DNA from: Methanolinea sp. UBA275
GTDB lineage: Archaea; Halobacteriota; Methanomicrobia; Methanomicrobiales; Methanospirillaceae
Assembly: GCA_002506105.1 (NCBI GenBank)
Contig: DAWU01000035.1
Span: forward strand, 1-38,848
Reading direction: 5' to 3'
Length of the DNA: 38,848 bases
Each line of letters opens with the position of its first letter. Position 1 is the stretch's first letter. The notes under the pieces are model-generated. The model was not told the DNA's origin, made no database searches, and saw only the letters and a list, made by a program, of their open reading frames with translations. Shown piece by piece: positions 16,346-25,211 of the stretch. A program made the position numbers and the translations under genes.

Positions 16346-18160
16346 CTACACCACGTCCTCGAGTTTGAGTCTCGGGGCTATACCCATGCTCTTCATCTCG
16401 TCAAGCAGGAGCTTGAAGGCGTACGACATCTCGACCGGGTAGATGTCCGTCTCGCCGCCGCATGCAAGGCACCGGGTGGTATTCGCTTTCCGGTCAAGCA
16501 TGGCCACCATTCCGCAGTGGGCGCAGACGTACTCCTGGACCTTGTCGGATTCGTCGAGGAGTCGCTCCTTTAACGCCATGGCCGCGCCATGACCGATCAT
16601 CACGTCGCGTTCCATCTCTCCGAACCGGAGACCGCCTTCCCTGGCCCGTCCTTCTGTTGGCTGGCGGGTGAGCACCTGAACCGGACCCCTCGATCGGGCA
16701 TGCATCTTTGATGAGACCATGTGGTAGAGCTTCTGGTAATAAATTACACCCATGTAGATATCAGCAGAGAAGCGTTTCCCGGTGATGCCATCATACATCA
16801 CCTCTCGCCCGGTGTGTGCAAATCCCTGGCGTTTCAGCGACGCACGGAGATCTTCTTCCCTCTCACCGGAGAACGCGGTCCCATTGACTCTCCTGCCTTC
16901 AAGCGATCCCACCTTTCCGCCAATCATCTCGAGCATGTGACCAATTGTCATCCGGCTCGGGATTGCGTGGGGATTGATGACAAGATCAGGGGTGAGGCCT
17001 GACGCTGTGTAGGGCATATCCTCCTGTGGTGTGATAAGCCCTATGACCCCTTTCTGCCCGTGCCGGGAGGCGAACTTGTCACCCACCTCGGGGACCCTCA
17101 GATCCCTTGTCTTGACCTTCACGAGTCTTGAACTGTTCTCACCCTCAGTGATGATCACGGTGTCCACGATCCCACGCTCGTTACTCCGCATGGTAACCGA
17201 AGTGTCCCTTCGCTTCTCGACGGTGATGAGGTCGCTTGTGGGTTCCTCGAGAAAACGGGGCGGGGATGTCTTCCCAATCAGGACATCTTTCTCATTGACC
17301 ACGGTCTCGGGATTGATGACACCATCGTCATCCAGATTTTTGTAACTCTCTGCGCCATGAGCACCCGTGACTTCTTCGTCAGGGATCTCTATGCGGTCGA
17401 GCTGGCCTCCGGGATATCTTCTCTCTTCCCCTTCGTACGTGCGGAAGAAATGGGACCGGCCAAGGCCCCTGTCGATAGAAGCCTTGTTGAAGATTAAAGC
17501 GTCTTCAATATTGTATCCCTCGAATGAGAGGATGGCTACAACGAAGTTTTGTCCTGCAGGCCTGTCATCAGAACCGATGAGATCTGATGTCTGGGTATGG
17601 ACCAGGGGTTTTTGTATATAATGAAGCAGATGGCCGCGGGTGTCGGGGCGGATCTTCATGTTTGCTGCCCCGAATCCGAGAGCCTGTTTCACCATCCCTG
17701 CACCCATCGTAACCCTAGGACTAGCGTTGTGCTCCGGGAAAGGAACATGGGCTGCACCGATGCCGAGGATAAGGGAAGGATCTATCTCCATGTGGGTATG
17801 AGCCGATGTAGCATCAGCAGGGTTGATTGCAATGAAGAGGTCCTCCTCCTCTTCCGCGTCGATCATTTCAATGAATCCCTTGTTCACGAAGGTTGCAAAC
17901 TCTATCTCCTTCTTTCTGAGCTTTTCGATGTCCTCGTCGGTAATGAGCGGTTTTCCTTGGTTGAGCACAATCAGAGGCCGTCTTGCCCTACCCCGGTCGG
18001 TATGGATGATCACATCGTTGTTGAACTCTTTGTGGGAGATGTTCACTTCCGCAGAAATTACTCCCTGCCGGCGCATGGCACGAACCTGTGCGACCATGGA
18101 TTTGGGGTCGTCCACGAGCCCGATGAGTGCGCCATCTACAAACACCCTTGCCTTCTTCAT
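16346..18160 (-). CDS. rpoB1: DNA-directed RNA polymerase subunit B'
   Basis: This is the C-terminal part of the second-largest subunit. Split B''/B' subunits are typical of methanogens and many other Euryarchaeota. The 604-aa protein shows SFEGYNIEDALIFNKAS (active-site side), then KFASRHGQKGVIG with the conserved lysine, the anchor region GGLRFGEMERD, and a C-terminal zinc site with CAHC and CLAC about 60-40 residues from the end. The start ATG overlaps the B'' stop as ATGA, so translation is coupled. Nothing unusual is seen in the motifs. Confidence 0.97.
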   Translation of the reverse strand: MKKARVFVDGALIGLVDDPKSMVAQVRAMRRQGVISAEVNISHKEFNNDVIIHTDRGRARRPLIVLNQGKPLITDEDIEKLRKKEIEFATFVNKGFIEMIDAEEEEDLFIAINPADATSAHTHMEIDPSLILGIGAAHVPFPEHNASPRVTMGAGMVKQALGFGAANMKIRPDTRGHLLHYIQKPLVHTQTSDLIGSDDRPAGQNFVVAILSFEGYNIEDALIFNKASIDRGLGRSHFFRTYEGEERRYPGGQLDRIEIPDEEVTGAHGAESYKNLDDDGVINPETVVNEKDVLIGKTSPPRFLEEPTSDLITVEKRRDTSVTMRSNERGIVDTVIITEGENSSRLVKVKTRDLRVPEVGDKFASRHGQKGVIGLITPQEDMPYTASGLTPDLVINPHAIPSRMTIGHMLEMIGGKVGSLEGRRVNGTAFSGEREEDLRASLKRQGFAHTGREVMYDGITGKRFSADIYMGVIYYQKLYHMVSSKMHARSRGPVQVLTRQPTEGRAREGGLRFGEMERDVMIGHGAAMALKERLLDESDKVQEYVCAHCGMVAMLDRKANTTRCLACGGETDIYPVEMSYAFKLLLDEMKSMGIAPRLKLEDVV

Positions 18161-19725
18161 CTCACATCCCCCTTTATGTGCTCCACGCCAAGCGTGTAGA
18201 GGATCCGCACCACTTCTTCCTCGTCATGGACACCCCGGCTTATCTCAACCATCTGGGCAAAGTTCTTCACCAGGCCACAGTTCGGACCCTCAGGGGTCTC
18301 GCTCGGACATATTCGTCCCCACTGGGTCGGATGAAGGTCACGTGCCTCGAAATGAGGCTGGGATCGTGAGAGAGGGGAGATGACCCTGCGGAGGTGAGAG
18401 AGCACACTCATGTGGTCCACACGGTCCAGCAGTTGCGAAACCCCGGTCCTTCCACCAACCCAGTTCCCTGTTGCCAGAGGGTGAAGGAGTCGTTCAGTAA
18501 GCACATCTGCACGGACCGCGGTTCCTATCGAGAGATCGCGATGCCGCATGCTCGCCCTCTCCAGCTGATACTTGATATCACGGGTAAGCCGGTTGAGGGA
18601 GATCCGGAAGAGATCCTCCATCAAATCGCCGGCCAGCTTCAGCCGCTTGTTTGAATAGTGGTCCTTGTCATCGATGCGCCGCTTGGAGAGGACCAGATCG
18701 AAGCACGCCTCTGCCATGCGGCCGAGGAAGTGTGCTTTGGCAAGCCGGACCTCGGCAACTGCCTCCAGGTATCCCTCATCACCTTCTTTCAGGTTGGTCG
18801 GCATGAGGTAGTTGAGGTGCGGGAGAAGGTAATTGTCCAGCACGAACTCGGCACGTTTTCTCTGGTAATCCTTGGTCTGGTTGGGTGCAAGTTTTTTACC
18901 AACATACATGACCCCGGCTTCCACGCTGTCACAGTCACTCTCCTCGAGGTTCTGCATCATGTAGGTCAGGATATCCTCATCAATTGAGACCGCGCTCACG
19001 ATGTCATGATCACTCGTCATTCCAAGCGACCGCATAAGGTCGACGAACTTGAGGTGGCCTGCAACCGAGGGGAAAGAGACCTCGAGAAGGTTCTTCCGGT
19101 TCCTCTCAACGACTACGAGCGCCCTGTATCCCCTATACTGGGAGAACACTTTTGCGACGTAAATTCTCTCGTTGTAGCGCTCCGTGTATTCTGTCATAAT
19201 CTTGTTCGAGGCGAGGTCCTCGAGGGTCATCAAGACCCGCTCTGTCCCGTTGACTATGAAATAACCACCTGGATCAAGGGGATCCTCCCCATGACCGATC
19301 CTCTCCTCACGGCTCATCCCATGCAGGTTGCAGGCTGCTGAACCAACCATGATTGGCAATTGTCCGATAGTGGTGACGACAGGTTCCTGCCGGTCCCCAC
19401 CCTGAACAAGAGTCAGTTCAAGCTGGATTGGGGCTGCATAGGTGAGATTGCGGAGTCTCGCCTCGCTCGGGAACAGATCACCCTGTGATCCATCAGCCTC
19501 CCTGACAAGGGGTTTCTTAACCTCAACCTTTCCAAGTTCCACCCATACGGGATCATTGCTCCTCCCTCTGATCTCGATATCGGTCTCAATTACGCGCTGT
19601 TCATTGACAACCTTCTGCAGATTCTGGAGGAGAAAATTGTTGAAGGAATCGAGCTGGTGACGCGCGACATGCTCCTGGGAAAAATATGCTTTTGATAGTA
19701 CGCTTCTGTTAATCAGAACGATCAA
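18157..19725 (-). CDS. rpoB2: DNA-directed RNA polymerase subunit B''
   Basis: This is the N-terminal part of the second-largest subunit, 522 aa. It begins with the family pattern KAYFSQEHVARHQLDSFNNF and contains PGGYFIVNGTERVLMTLEDL in the first third. It ends with GRICPSETPEGPNCGLVKNF, which marks the boundary to B'. The start is TTG at 19725, preceded by a G-rich GGCGGGG. No in-frame ATG lies in a position that would keep the conserved N-terminus. The gene begins 11 bases after rpoH and overlaps rpoB1 by four bases. Confidence 0.96.
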   Translation of the reverse strand: MIVLINRSVLSKAYFSQEHVARHQLDSFNNFLLQNLQKVVNEQRVIETDIEIRGRSNDPVWVELGKVEVKKPLVREADGSQGDLFPSEARLRNLTYAAPIQLELTLVQGGDRQEPVVTTIGQLPIMVGSAACNLHGMSREERIGHGEDPLDPGGYFIVNGTERVLMTLEDLASNKIMTEYTERYNERIYVAKVFSQYRGYRALVVVERNRKNLLEVSFPSVAGHLKFVDLMRSLGMTSDHDIVSAVSIDEDILTYMMQNLEESDCDSVEAGVMYVGKKLAPNQTKDYQRKRAEFVLDNYLLPHLNYLMPTNLKEGDEGYLEAVAEVRLAKAHFLGRMAEACFDLVLSKRRIDDKDHYSNKRLKLAGDLMEDLFRISLNRLTRDIKYQLERASMRHRDLSIGTAVRADVLTERLLHPLATGNWVGGRTGVSQLLDRVDHMSVLSHLRRVISPLSRSQPHFEARDLHPTQWGRICPSETPEGPNCGLVKNFAQMVEISRGVHDEEEVVRILYTLGVEHIKGDVR

Positions 19726-19736
19726 CCCCGCCTGAT

Positions 19737-19988
19737 TTATTTTTTCGGCCTTTTAATGACCAGTCGGTACGATTCGGCCCTTCCGGCCGTATGGGACATC
19801 CGGACAATGCGGATGACTTCCCCTACTTTGGCTCCGATTACCTTCACAGCAGGATCGTCATGGTAGATTTTTGGCAGCTGTTCGCTGGATATAGAGTAGA
19901 GAGAAAAGAGTTGCTGGACTTCATCTTCGCTCATAATCTGGTGATCCGGAACCATCACATGGTCCAGTACATTTAACTTAATACTCAA
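19737..19988 (-). CDS. rpoH: DNA-directed RNA polymerase subunit H
   Basis: This is archaeal subunit H, the counterpart of the C-terminal domain of eukaryotic RPB5. The 83-aa protein has the family core DHVMVPDHQIMSEDEVQQLF, then QLPKIYHDDPAVKVIGAKVG and YRLVIKRPKK. It is the first gene of the polymerase operon. The start is TTG at 19988, with a GGGGG run upstream rather than a classical site. No TATA-like sequence is visible in the 77 bases between this gene and the upstream tRNA-Lys on the same strand, so the promoter may be the one upstream of the tRNA. Confidence 0.95.
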   Translation of the reverse strand: MSIKLNVLDHVMVPDHQIMSEDEVQQLFSLYSISSEQLPKIYHDDPAVKVIGAKVGEVIRIVRMSHTAGRAESYRLVIKRPKK

Positions 19989-20065
19989 CCCAAACCCCCG
20001 TCCTTAGGATGTTCGATTGCTCGCAGGGACATCACCGGTAACACCGCTGGCTGTGACCGCGGCAG

Positions 20066-20139
20066 CGGGCCCGGAGGGATTTGAACCCCCGACCACCTGG
20101 TTAAAAGCCAGGCGCTCTACCTAACTGAGCTACGAGCCC
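20066..20139 (-). tRNA. tRNA-Lys (TTT)
   Basis: A full 74-nt cloverleaf is read on the minus strand. The acceptor stem is GGGCTCG with CGGGCCC. The anticodon stem CCTGG/CCAGG holds the loop CTTTTAA, giving anticodon TTT. The T loop is TTCAAAT. The discriminator base is G and CCA is not encoded; no intron is present. It lies directly upstream of rpoH in the same direction. Confidence 0.96.
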
Positions 20140-20181
20140 ATCGTCTTTTAACACACAGCATTATTACAATGCGGGAATACC

Positions 20182-20195
20182 ATATAAATATATTT
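20182..20195 (-). promoter_or_regulatory. TATA box upstream of tRNA-Lys and rpoH
   Basis: On the minus strand this reads AAATATATTTATAT, a strong archaeal TATA element. It lies about 50 bases upstream of the mature tRNA-Lys 5' end, predicting a 5' leader of about 25 bases. It is the nearest convincing TATA element upstream of rpoH. Confidence 0.55.
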
Positions 20196-20254
20196 ACCTT
20201 TTTTCCTGTTTCATGCATCTCGTAATGTCAGGATACTCCAGACATAACCGGCAT

Positions 20255-20710
20255 CTACTGTTCTGAGATATGTTTCTCAAAACCTATATTAATGTGAAAC
20301 TCCGAAATACTTGGCTTTATCTCCCTTTCAATCCCGGGTCTCTTCCCTTTAAGGGCTTTCTCGATGGCAGTGAGCAGCTGCCCTGTATTAATAGGTTTTG
20401 ATAAAATCTCCGATACATCAAGCCGTACCCTGCTGGCCTCTTCAGAGAGGGTTTTCCGTGCTGAAAAGATGATCACCGGGATGTGTGCAGACCGCGGATT
20501 TCTCCTTGCCCTCTCAAGAGTCTCCCATCCATCGATTGGTTCCATGGATATGTCGAGAAGGATGAGGTCAGGGATAGTGTTCTCAAGGATGGCGAGTGCC
20601 TCCTCACCGCCATATGCAACAACAATTGTATATCCCTTCTTCCGGAGGATGGCTTTCAGGCCGTCGACTATGAACTTATTGTCATCCACCAGCAGTATAG
20701 TATCTTCCAT
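20255..20710 (-). CDS. Single-domain response regulator
   Basis: This 151-aa CheY-like receiver has the full phosphorylation set: D9 and D10 (ILLVDDN), phospho-acceptor D53 (LILLDIS), S83 (IIFSAR) and K105 (LSKPI). After the receiver only a short 30-residue tail remains, with no output domain, so it must act through a partner. Methanogens use such proteins in phosphorelays or by docking to sensor kinases; no histidine kinase lies in this window. I chose ATG 20710 because it begins just before the first strand and GAGAGGG lies immediately upstream; an in-frame start at 20761 adds 17 residues without a clear site. The gene diverges from the PD-(D/E)XK-like gene. Confidence 0.9.
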   Translation of the reverse strand: MEDTILLVDDNKFIVDGLKAILRKKGYTIVVAYGGEEALAILENTIPDLILLDISMEPIDGWETLERARRNPRSAHIPVIIFSARKTLSEEASRVRLDVSEILSKPINTGQLLTAIEKALKGKRPGIEREIKPSISEFHINIGFEKHISEQ

Positions 20711-20796
20711 ACCCTCTCGCCACCTGTATCTGGATTGATCAACAATACCATCGCTAGGCAATATGTGTTGTGTGAGTGGTCCTTCTCATGATCGGG

Positions 20797-20827
20797 TATA
20801 TTTTTTAACCACAAAGGTTATATAAAT
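20797..20827 (+). promoter_or_regulatory. Two TATA-like elements before the nuclease-like gene
   Basis: GTATATTTTTTAA at about 20796-20808 and TTATATAAAT at 20818-20827 both precede the ATG at 20837. The first gives a short leader of about ten bases. The second would place the transcription start inside the gene, so it may be a second site or a chance match. Confidence 0.4.
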
Positions 20828-20836
20828 GTTAATAGG

Positions 20837-21982
20837 ATGACCCGACTTTCCGCGTGGCTGGGACCGCATTCACCACATTCCTGCCCCGAGCCCGCCCTGG
20901 CACTGAATGCTACCAGGCATCTCTCAAGACTGGAGCGTTCCAAGCTTTTTTCCAAGGATCTTGAAAAGATGCGAACCGCAGAAGGTCGATGGTACGAAGC
21001 AATAATCTACGAGATGTTTATTGAGATATCTGCAAAATCAGAGGCCATCCGTTTTTTAGCACTTAAGGGTGCCGATGCCCCCCGCGGGGGGAGGAGTGCA
21101 CAACTCGGGCAGAACGGGATATTCTATTCGAGATCTGGGGATATCACCATTCGAGGAAATGGCCAGGATCTTGCCGAGTTCGATCTCCTGATGGTAGATA
21201 GTGACAACCACATCATTTTTACTGAGGTCATCACCTCCCCCTCAGATCTCAAGGAGTTCGAGGTTGAGATCGAATACAAGCGAAGACTTCTTGGATACCT
21301 GTTTGACCAGCCGTATGTTCCATTCATGATGGTCGCGTCATTCAGTGTCTCAAACTACACCGCAGGAAGGAGGATCCTCAAAAACCCCCACACGCTCTAT
21401 TTTCAGACGGCATCGTGTGAGGAGATCAAATCCCATCTGAACGGATCACAGGGTCCGTCCCATGGTTGGAAATCCAGGCCTCCCAATCAAAAGATGGTAA
21501 GGGCTTCGGGCTTCACGTTCAGGAGGGCGTTTGATTACCAGAAATTCCATAACTGGGAGAGGGACTGGGTCTTTTCCAATGTCTCCAACGAGGTAGATGT
21601 GAAGAGTGCGGAAAATCCCCATGATACATCCATTCTTGTGAAGAAGATCCTGTATGGCAGTCTTTTTCCTTCTGCGATCCGCAAAGTGTGCCAGGAATAT
21701 GAGTTCTCGATAAAGGGTAAAAAGATAGGTTTTGACGACATCCAGAGGCAGTTCTCAAAAGTGGTCCTTGCAACGGATCTTCCCGGATACGAACCGCTTA
21801 TTTACCTTCGATCCAATCAGAAGAAGGAGTATCTCAAAATGATCCAGGATCGGGATGGTAATTTCAAGTTTGAGAGGTTCACCCCTTCCAGGGTCGGATT
21901 CTTTCTCTGGCTCGAATCGCTGAATCCTTCACTCGGATCGCGTATCACCTCGAAGATCCTCGAGGCTTTTTCACCACGATAA
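20837..21982 (+). CDS. PD-(D/E)XK nuclease-like protein, hypothetical
   Basis: I do not recognise a named family for this 381-aa soluble protein. Residues 45-170 resemble the PD-(D/E)XK nuclease core: a first helix with E54 (RWYEAIIYEMF), a strand ending in EFD (D116), and a strand with TEVIT (E130). A helix (about 140-158) and a hydrophobic strand (PFMMVASFSVS) follow. The lysine expected two residues after E130 is absent (I132), so activity may be lost or the lysine may come from elsewhere. The C-terminal 180 residues are mixed and unassigned. The N-terminus before residue 40 is poorly structured, so the true start could be downstream. It diverges from the response regulator gene. The fold assignment is inference from pattern only. 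Confidence 0.68.
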   Translation: MTRLSAWLGPHSPHSCPEPALALNATRHLSRLERSKLFSKDLEKMRTAEGRWYEAIIYEMFIEISAKSEAIRFLALKGADAPRGGRSAQLGQNGIFYSRSGDITIRGNGQDLAEFDLLMVDSDNHIIFTEVITSPSDLKEFEVEIEYKRRLLGYLFDQPYVPFMMVASFSVSNYTAGRRILKNPHTLYFQTASCEEIKSHLNGSQGPSHGWKSRPPNQKMVRASGFTFRRAFDYQKFHNWERDWVFSNVSNEVDVKSAENPHDTSILVKKILYGSLFPSAIRKVCQEYEFSIKGKKIGFDDIQRQFSKVVLATDLPGYEPLIYLRSNQKKEYLKMIQDRDGNFKFERFTPSRVGFFLWLESLNPSLGSRITSKILEAFSPR

Positions 21983-22045
21983 CCCCTCGAGATCGGGGCT
22001 GACACTTCGCTAAAAATAATAAAAGAATTGGGATGTCATCCAGCA

Positions 22046-23635
22046 TTAATCAAGGAGCACGGTGAGTGCTTCATCCGCGTATGCATCCATGACATATGGA
22101 ATCCCTGATATTCGGGAGGCTTCTTCGGTGAGGGCCATGATATCATTCCGGGATACCGATTTCAGGGTAAAGTTCCTGTTTCCTGCCATAATCTGCTGAA
22201 GCCCGATCTTGAATTTTTGAGCGTATGTGTATATCCCGATTGCACCCATCGGGATCTCCTTGAACCTACCTCCGAATTTTTCTTTGAGCTCTTCCCAGGT
22301 TACGAATATCTCTTCAGGGACAGTCCCGTACTTTGAGATCGTTTTCGGGAGCTCCCCGTCCTTGATCCATTTCTCGATGTTCTTGCCGACCATTCCCGGG
22401 ATCATCAGGCCGCGGCCCATACACACTGCCTTGAAGTGAGGGCTCCCCATTGCGATTGCCTTGAACACATTCGGTTCGTCAGAGAACCCTCCCGCCATCG
22501 CAAGGTCAGGGACCCTGAGTCCCCTCTTTTTAAGGAGTTCGGCGTATTCAATTGCGAGGGACTGCAGATAGAATGTCGGGATACCCCATTCGTTCATCAT
22601 CGGCCAGGGACTCATCCCGGTTCCTCCAGGAGCGCCGTCAATAGTGAGGAGATCGATCTTCGCCTCGGAGCCGTACCGGATTGCCATAGCCAGTTCAACT
22701 GCGGAGTATGCCCCTGTTTTTAAGGTAACTCTCTTGAATCCGACATCTCTCAGCCGATCGACTTCCTCAAGAAAACCCTCTTTTGAAATGAATCCCAGGC
22801 GCGAATGGCGTTCGAATTCCTTGATGGCTCCCTGCTTAAAGGCGGCCTGTATGTCCGGCCGGGTGGGATCAGGAAGGACGATGTAGCCTCTCTTCTTGAG
22901 TTCGATCGCACGGTCCAATGCCTTGACCTTGATCTCCCCCCCGATACACTTCGCTCCCTGGCCCCATTTCAGTTCAATGGTATCGAGGTTATGCTTGGAA
23001 GACACGTACTCGGCTGTGCCAAGCCTCGTATCTTCAACATTCATCTGGACAAGCATCTCACCATAGCCGTCATAGAATTTTTTGTACACTTCGATCCGGC
23101 GATCCATTTCTGGTGATTTTTTCACCTTGCCCTTATTGTCGAGGACCAGCTGCGGATCCACCCCGCAGACATTTTCTCCGCATACAATCGTGATACCTGA
23201 TATCGCTGCGCCGATAGCAAAATGCTCCCAGTTTATGCGGGCAATATCAGTGGAACCAAGCGCACCGGTGAAGATGGGAAGACGCATCTTCACTTTTTTA
23301 TCCCACCCATACTCGGTCTCGGTATTCACTGAATAGAATACGGCACTGTCCGGGCCAATTTCGGTCCCTTCCGGAAGACCACGGGCCCCCATGGCATAAC
23401 CCTGGATATTCAGGTGTGAGTAGTCCACCGGGTAATTCTTATCTGCACCTGCAGTAATCTCCCCGAATGGACCCGGGTAGAGGACTTCCCTCCCCCTGAA
23501 CGAGGATAACCAAATCTCACAACTTCCCTTACACCCGTCCATACAGCGGGTACAGATTCCTGAAACAGGTGCCACATCTCGGGAACGATTCACAGTGCCC
23601 GTTGCTTCATTCGCATTCGGCTGTCGAAGGTTCAT
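22046..23635 (-). CDS. FMN-binding glutamate synthase family protein
   Basis: This 529-aa protein corresponds to the FMN-binding synthase domain of glutamate synthase, a TIM barrel. It lacks the N-terminal glutamine amidotransferase domain of full GOGAT. Typical barrel motifs are LPIFTGALGS, VQMNVEDTRLGTAEYV, LTIDGAPGGTGMSPWP and AMAGGFSDEPNVFKAIAMGS. The N-terminus has a cysteine cluster C28-x2-C31-x3-C35-x3-C39, a possible iron-sulfur site. Methanogens often carry such proteins; whether they make glutamate or act as another flavin oxidoreductase is unsettled. ATG 23635 is chosen because AAGGAGAG lies 5 bases upstream; a start at 23710 would extend into the untranslated leader. A TATA element at 23711-23730 fits a leader of roughly 60 bases. 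Confidence 0.9.
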   Translation of the reverse strand: MNLRQPNANEATGTVNRSRDVAPVSGICTRCMDGCKGSCEIWLSSFRGREVLYPGPFGEITAGADKNYPVDYSHLNIQGYAMGARGLPEGTEIGPDSAVFYSVNTETEYGWDKKVKMRLPIFTGALGSTDIARINWEHFAIGAAISGITIVCGENVCGVDPQLVLDNKGKVKKSPEMDRRIEVYKKFYDGYGEMLVQMNVEDTRLGTAEYVSSKHNLDTIELKWGQGAKCIGGEIKVKALDRAIELKKRGYIVLPDPTRPDIQAAFKQGAIKEFERHSRLGFISKEGFLEEVDRLRDVGFKRVTLKTGAYSAVELAMAIRYGSEAKIDLLTIDGAPGGTGMSPWPMMNEWGIPTFYLQSLAIEYAELLKKRGLRVPDLAMAGGFSDEPNVFKAIAMGSPHFKAVCMGRGLMIPGMVGKNIEKWIKDGELPKTISKYGTVPEEIFVTWEELKEKFGGRFKEIPMGAIGIYTYAQKFKIGLQQIMAGNRNFTLKSVSRNDIMALTEEASRISGIPYVMDAYADEALTVLLD

Positions 23636-23710
23636 TATACTCTCCTTGTGCTCTGGTGGAACTTCTAAAATATCAAAGTTTGTCTGGGCATGGAACCCCA
23701 AACTGACCAT

Positions 23711-23730
23711 AGTTTTATATTTTAAATGTT
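23711..23730 (-). promoter_or_regulatory. AT-rich promoter of the glutamate synthase-like gene
   Basis: The minus strand has two overlapping TATA-like runs, ATTTAAAATATAAAA and TTATAAAC, about 80-95 bases upstream of the ATG at 23635. The predicted leader of about 60 bases carries the AAGGAGAG ribosome binding site. Confidence 0.5.
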
Positions 23731-23847
23731 TATAAGCGCTTGCCTTCCTTCCCTAAATATATCTTTTGGTTATCCTTGACTGGACAGCCCAGGATCCGGC
23801 CAGGTGTGCGAGGGGTTCCCTTTTGCATACATCCCAGACCCGGGGAT

Positions 23848-24981
23848 TCATTCAACAAGCGGGACGAGCGTGTACCGGGAGTTCCCAAGCCCGATTTCCT
23901 CTCCATATTGTATCTGCCTATAACTGTCAGAATTGTTCCACACCCCTTTGAATTTATCCTGGCCTTTTCCGAAGTTCCCATGAAGGTGCGAGGTTCGGTT
24001 TCCTTCTTCGGCATTCACAAGGTCGTAACTCGCAGCATCGATCGCGACCGGATCAAAGGATGCAAGGATTCCGATATCCGGAACGATTGATACATCACTC
24101 CAGGGGACACAATCACAATCAGGGGTGATACGCAGGAGAAAATTCATGTACCCCGTTTTCTTCTCCTTTCCCTTCACGGCACCGTATGCATATTCCACCA
24201 TCCTCTCGATGAACTCTGGAATCTCCGTCTCCCAGTTTACATCAATAGCATACGAAGGGCATGCTTTCATGCATTCAAAGCATCCGACACACCTGCGGTG
24301 ATTGATCCTGGACTTTTTACCTTCCGGCGTCATGACAAGAGAGATTGCGTCCCCTGGGCAGATGGAAACACACTTCCCACATCCTGTGCAGTGTGCCGCA
24401 ATTTGGATTGGACGGGCGCTGTGCTGGGCCTGCTTTCCTGCCGGGGGTGCACACCCCATGGCAAGGTTCTTAATAGCACCCCCGAATCCTGCGGTGTCGT
24501 GTCCCTTGAAATGAGAGAGGACTATCATCGCATCCGAGTCTGCAATATCCCCGGATATGGTCACATTCGGAAAGTGTGGAGTCCCTGCTTCCACAGTCCT
24601 CCGGTTACCTCCCCTGACGCCGTCAGCAATTATCAGGGGTGCCCCGACAACAGCATACGCAAATCCGTGTTCGATCGCGATCCTTAAATGATCGACTGCA
24701 TTGCTCCGGCTTCCTCTGTAAAGCGTATTTGAATCTGTGAGAAACGGCTTTCCTCCGGCCTGGCGTACACGATCGACCACCTGTCTCACATATACAGGAT
24801 TAATATAGGATTCGTTTCCCCATTCACCGAAGTGCAGTTTTATCGCAGTAAGATCTCCCATGCCAATAATTCCCGGGAATTCTGCCTCGTCAAAAAGACG
24901 CTGGATTTTTGTGATAGTGTTCTGTCCGGGATCACGGGCCCTCATGCGTGCGAAATAGACCTTCTCTAGCATCCGTTTCAC
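23848..24981 (-). CDS. DUF362 family protein with two 4Fe-4S clusters
   Basis: The 377-aa protein combines a DUF362 domain with a two-cluster ferredoxin insert. The DUF362 part is seen in AIKLHFGEWGNESYI, MIVLSHFKGHDTAGFGGAIK and the later ILASFDPVAIDAASYDLV. The ferredoxin motifs are CTGCGKCVSICPGD and CVGCFECMKACPSY, each C-x2-C-x2-C-x3-C, at about residues 199-252. DUF362 proteins are cytoplasmic and probably redox-linked, but their reactions are mostly unknown. The start is GTG 24981 with AAAGGAG close upstream; ATG 24972 is an alternative with longer spacing. It lies upstream of the glutamate synthase-like gene on the same strand, but that gene has its own TATA element. Confidence 0.92.
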   Translation of the reverse strand: MKRMLEKVYFARMRARDPGQNTITKIQRLFDEAEFPGIIGMGDLTAIKLHFGEWGNESYINPVYVRQVVDRVRQAGGKPFLTDSNTLYRGSRSNAVDHLRIAIEHGFAYAVVGAPLIIADGVRGGNRRTVEAGTPHFPNVTISGDIADSDAMIVLSHFKGHDTAGFGGAIKNLAMGCAPPAGKQAQHSARPIQIAAHCTGCGKCVSICPGDAISLVMTPEGKKSRINHRRCVGCFECMKACPSYAIDVNWETEIPEFIERMVEYAYGAVKGKEKKTGYMNFLLRITPDCDCVPWSDVSIVPDIGILASFDPVAIDAASYDLVNAEEGNRTSHLHGNFGKGQDKFKGVWNNSDSYRQIQYGEEIGLGNSRYTLVPLVE

Positions 24982-25211
24982 ATACTCCTTTCCCTCATTG
25001 ATCAGGTGTGAGGGGACGCTTCCTTATAGGATTATCCACATGGGTAGAGCGATATGGAGAGTGTCGCGGGTGGAATCAAGCCGGGGGTGTCAAAAATTCT
25101 TCCATGAATGGAATATTACATCGAATTCGCACCAGATATAACCCGGAGGAAATGTGAACACTTCGGGTAGCAGGCACACTGAAATGAGAGAATCTAAAAA
25201 AAATGGGGGGA

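Noticed and set aside
23636..23710. 25-residue N-terminal extension of the glutamate synthase-like protein
   Set aside because: A well-placed AAGGAGAG precedes the ATG at 23635, so the extension is probably leader sequence.
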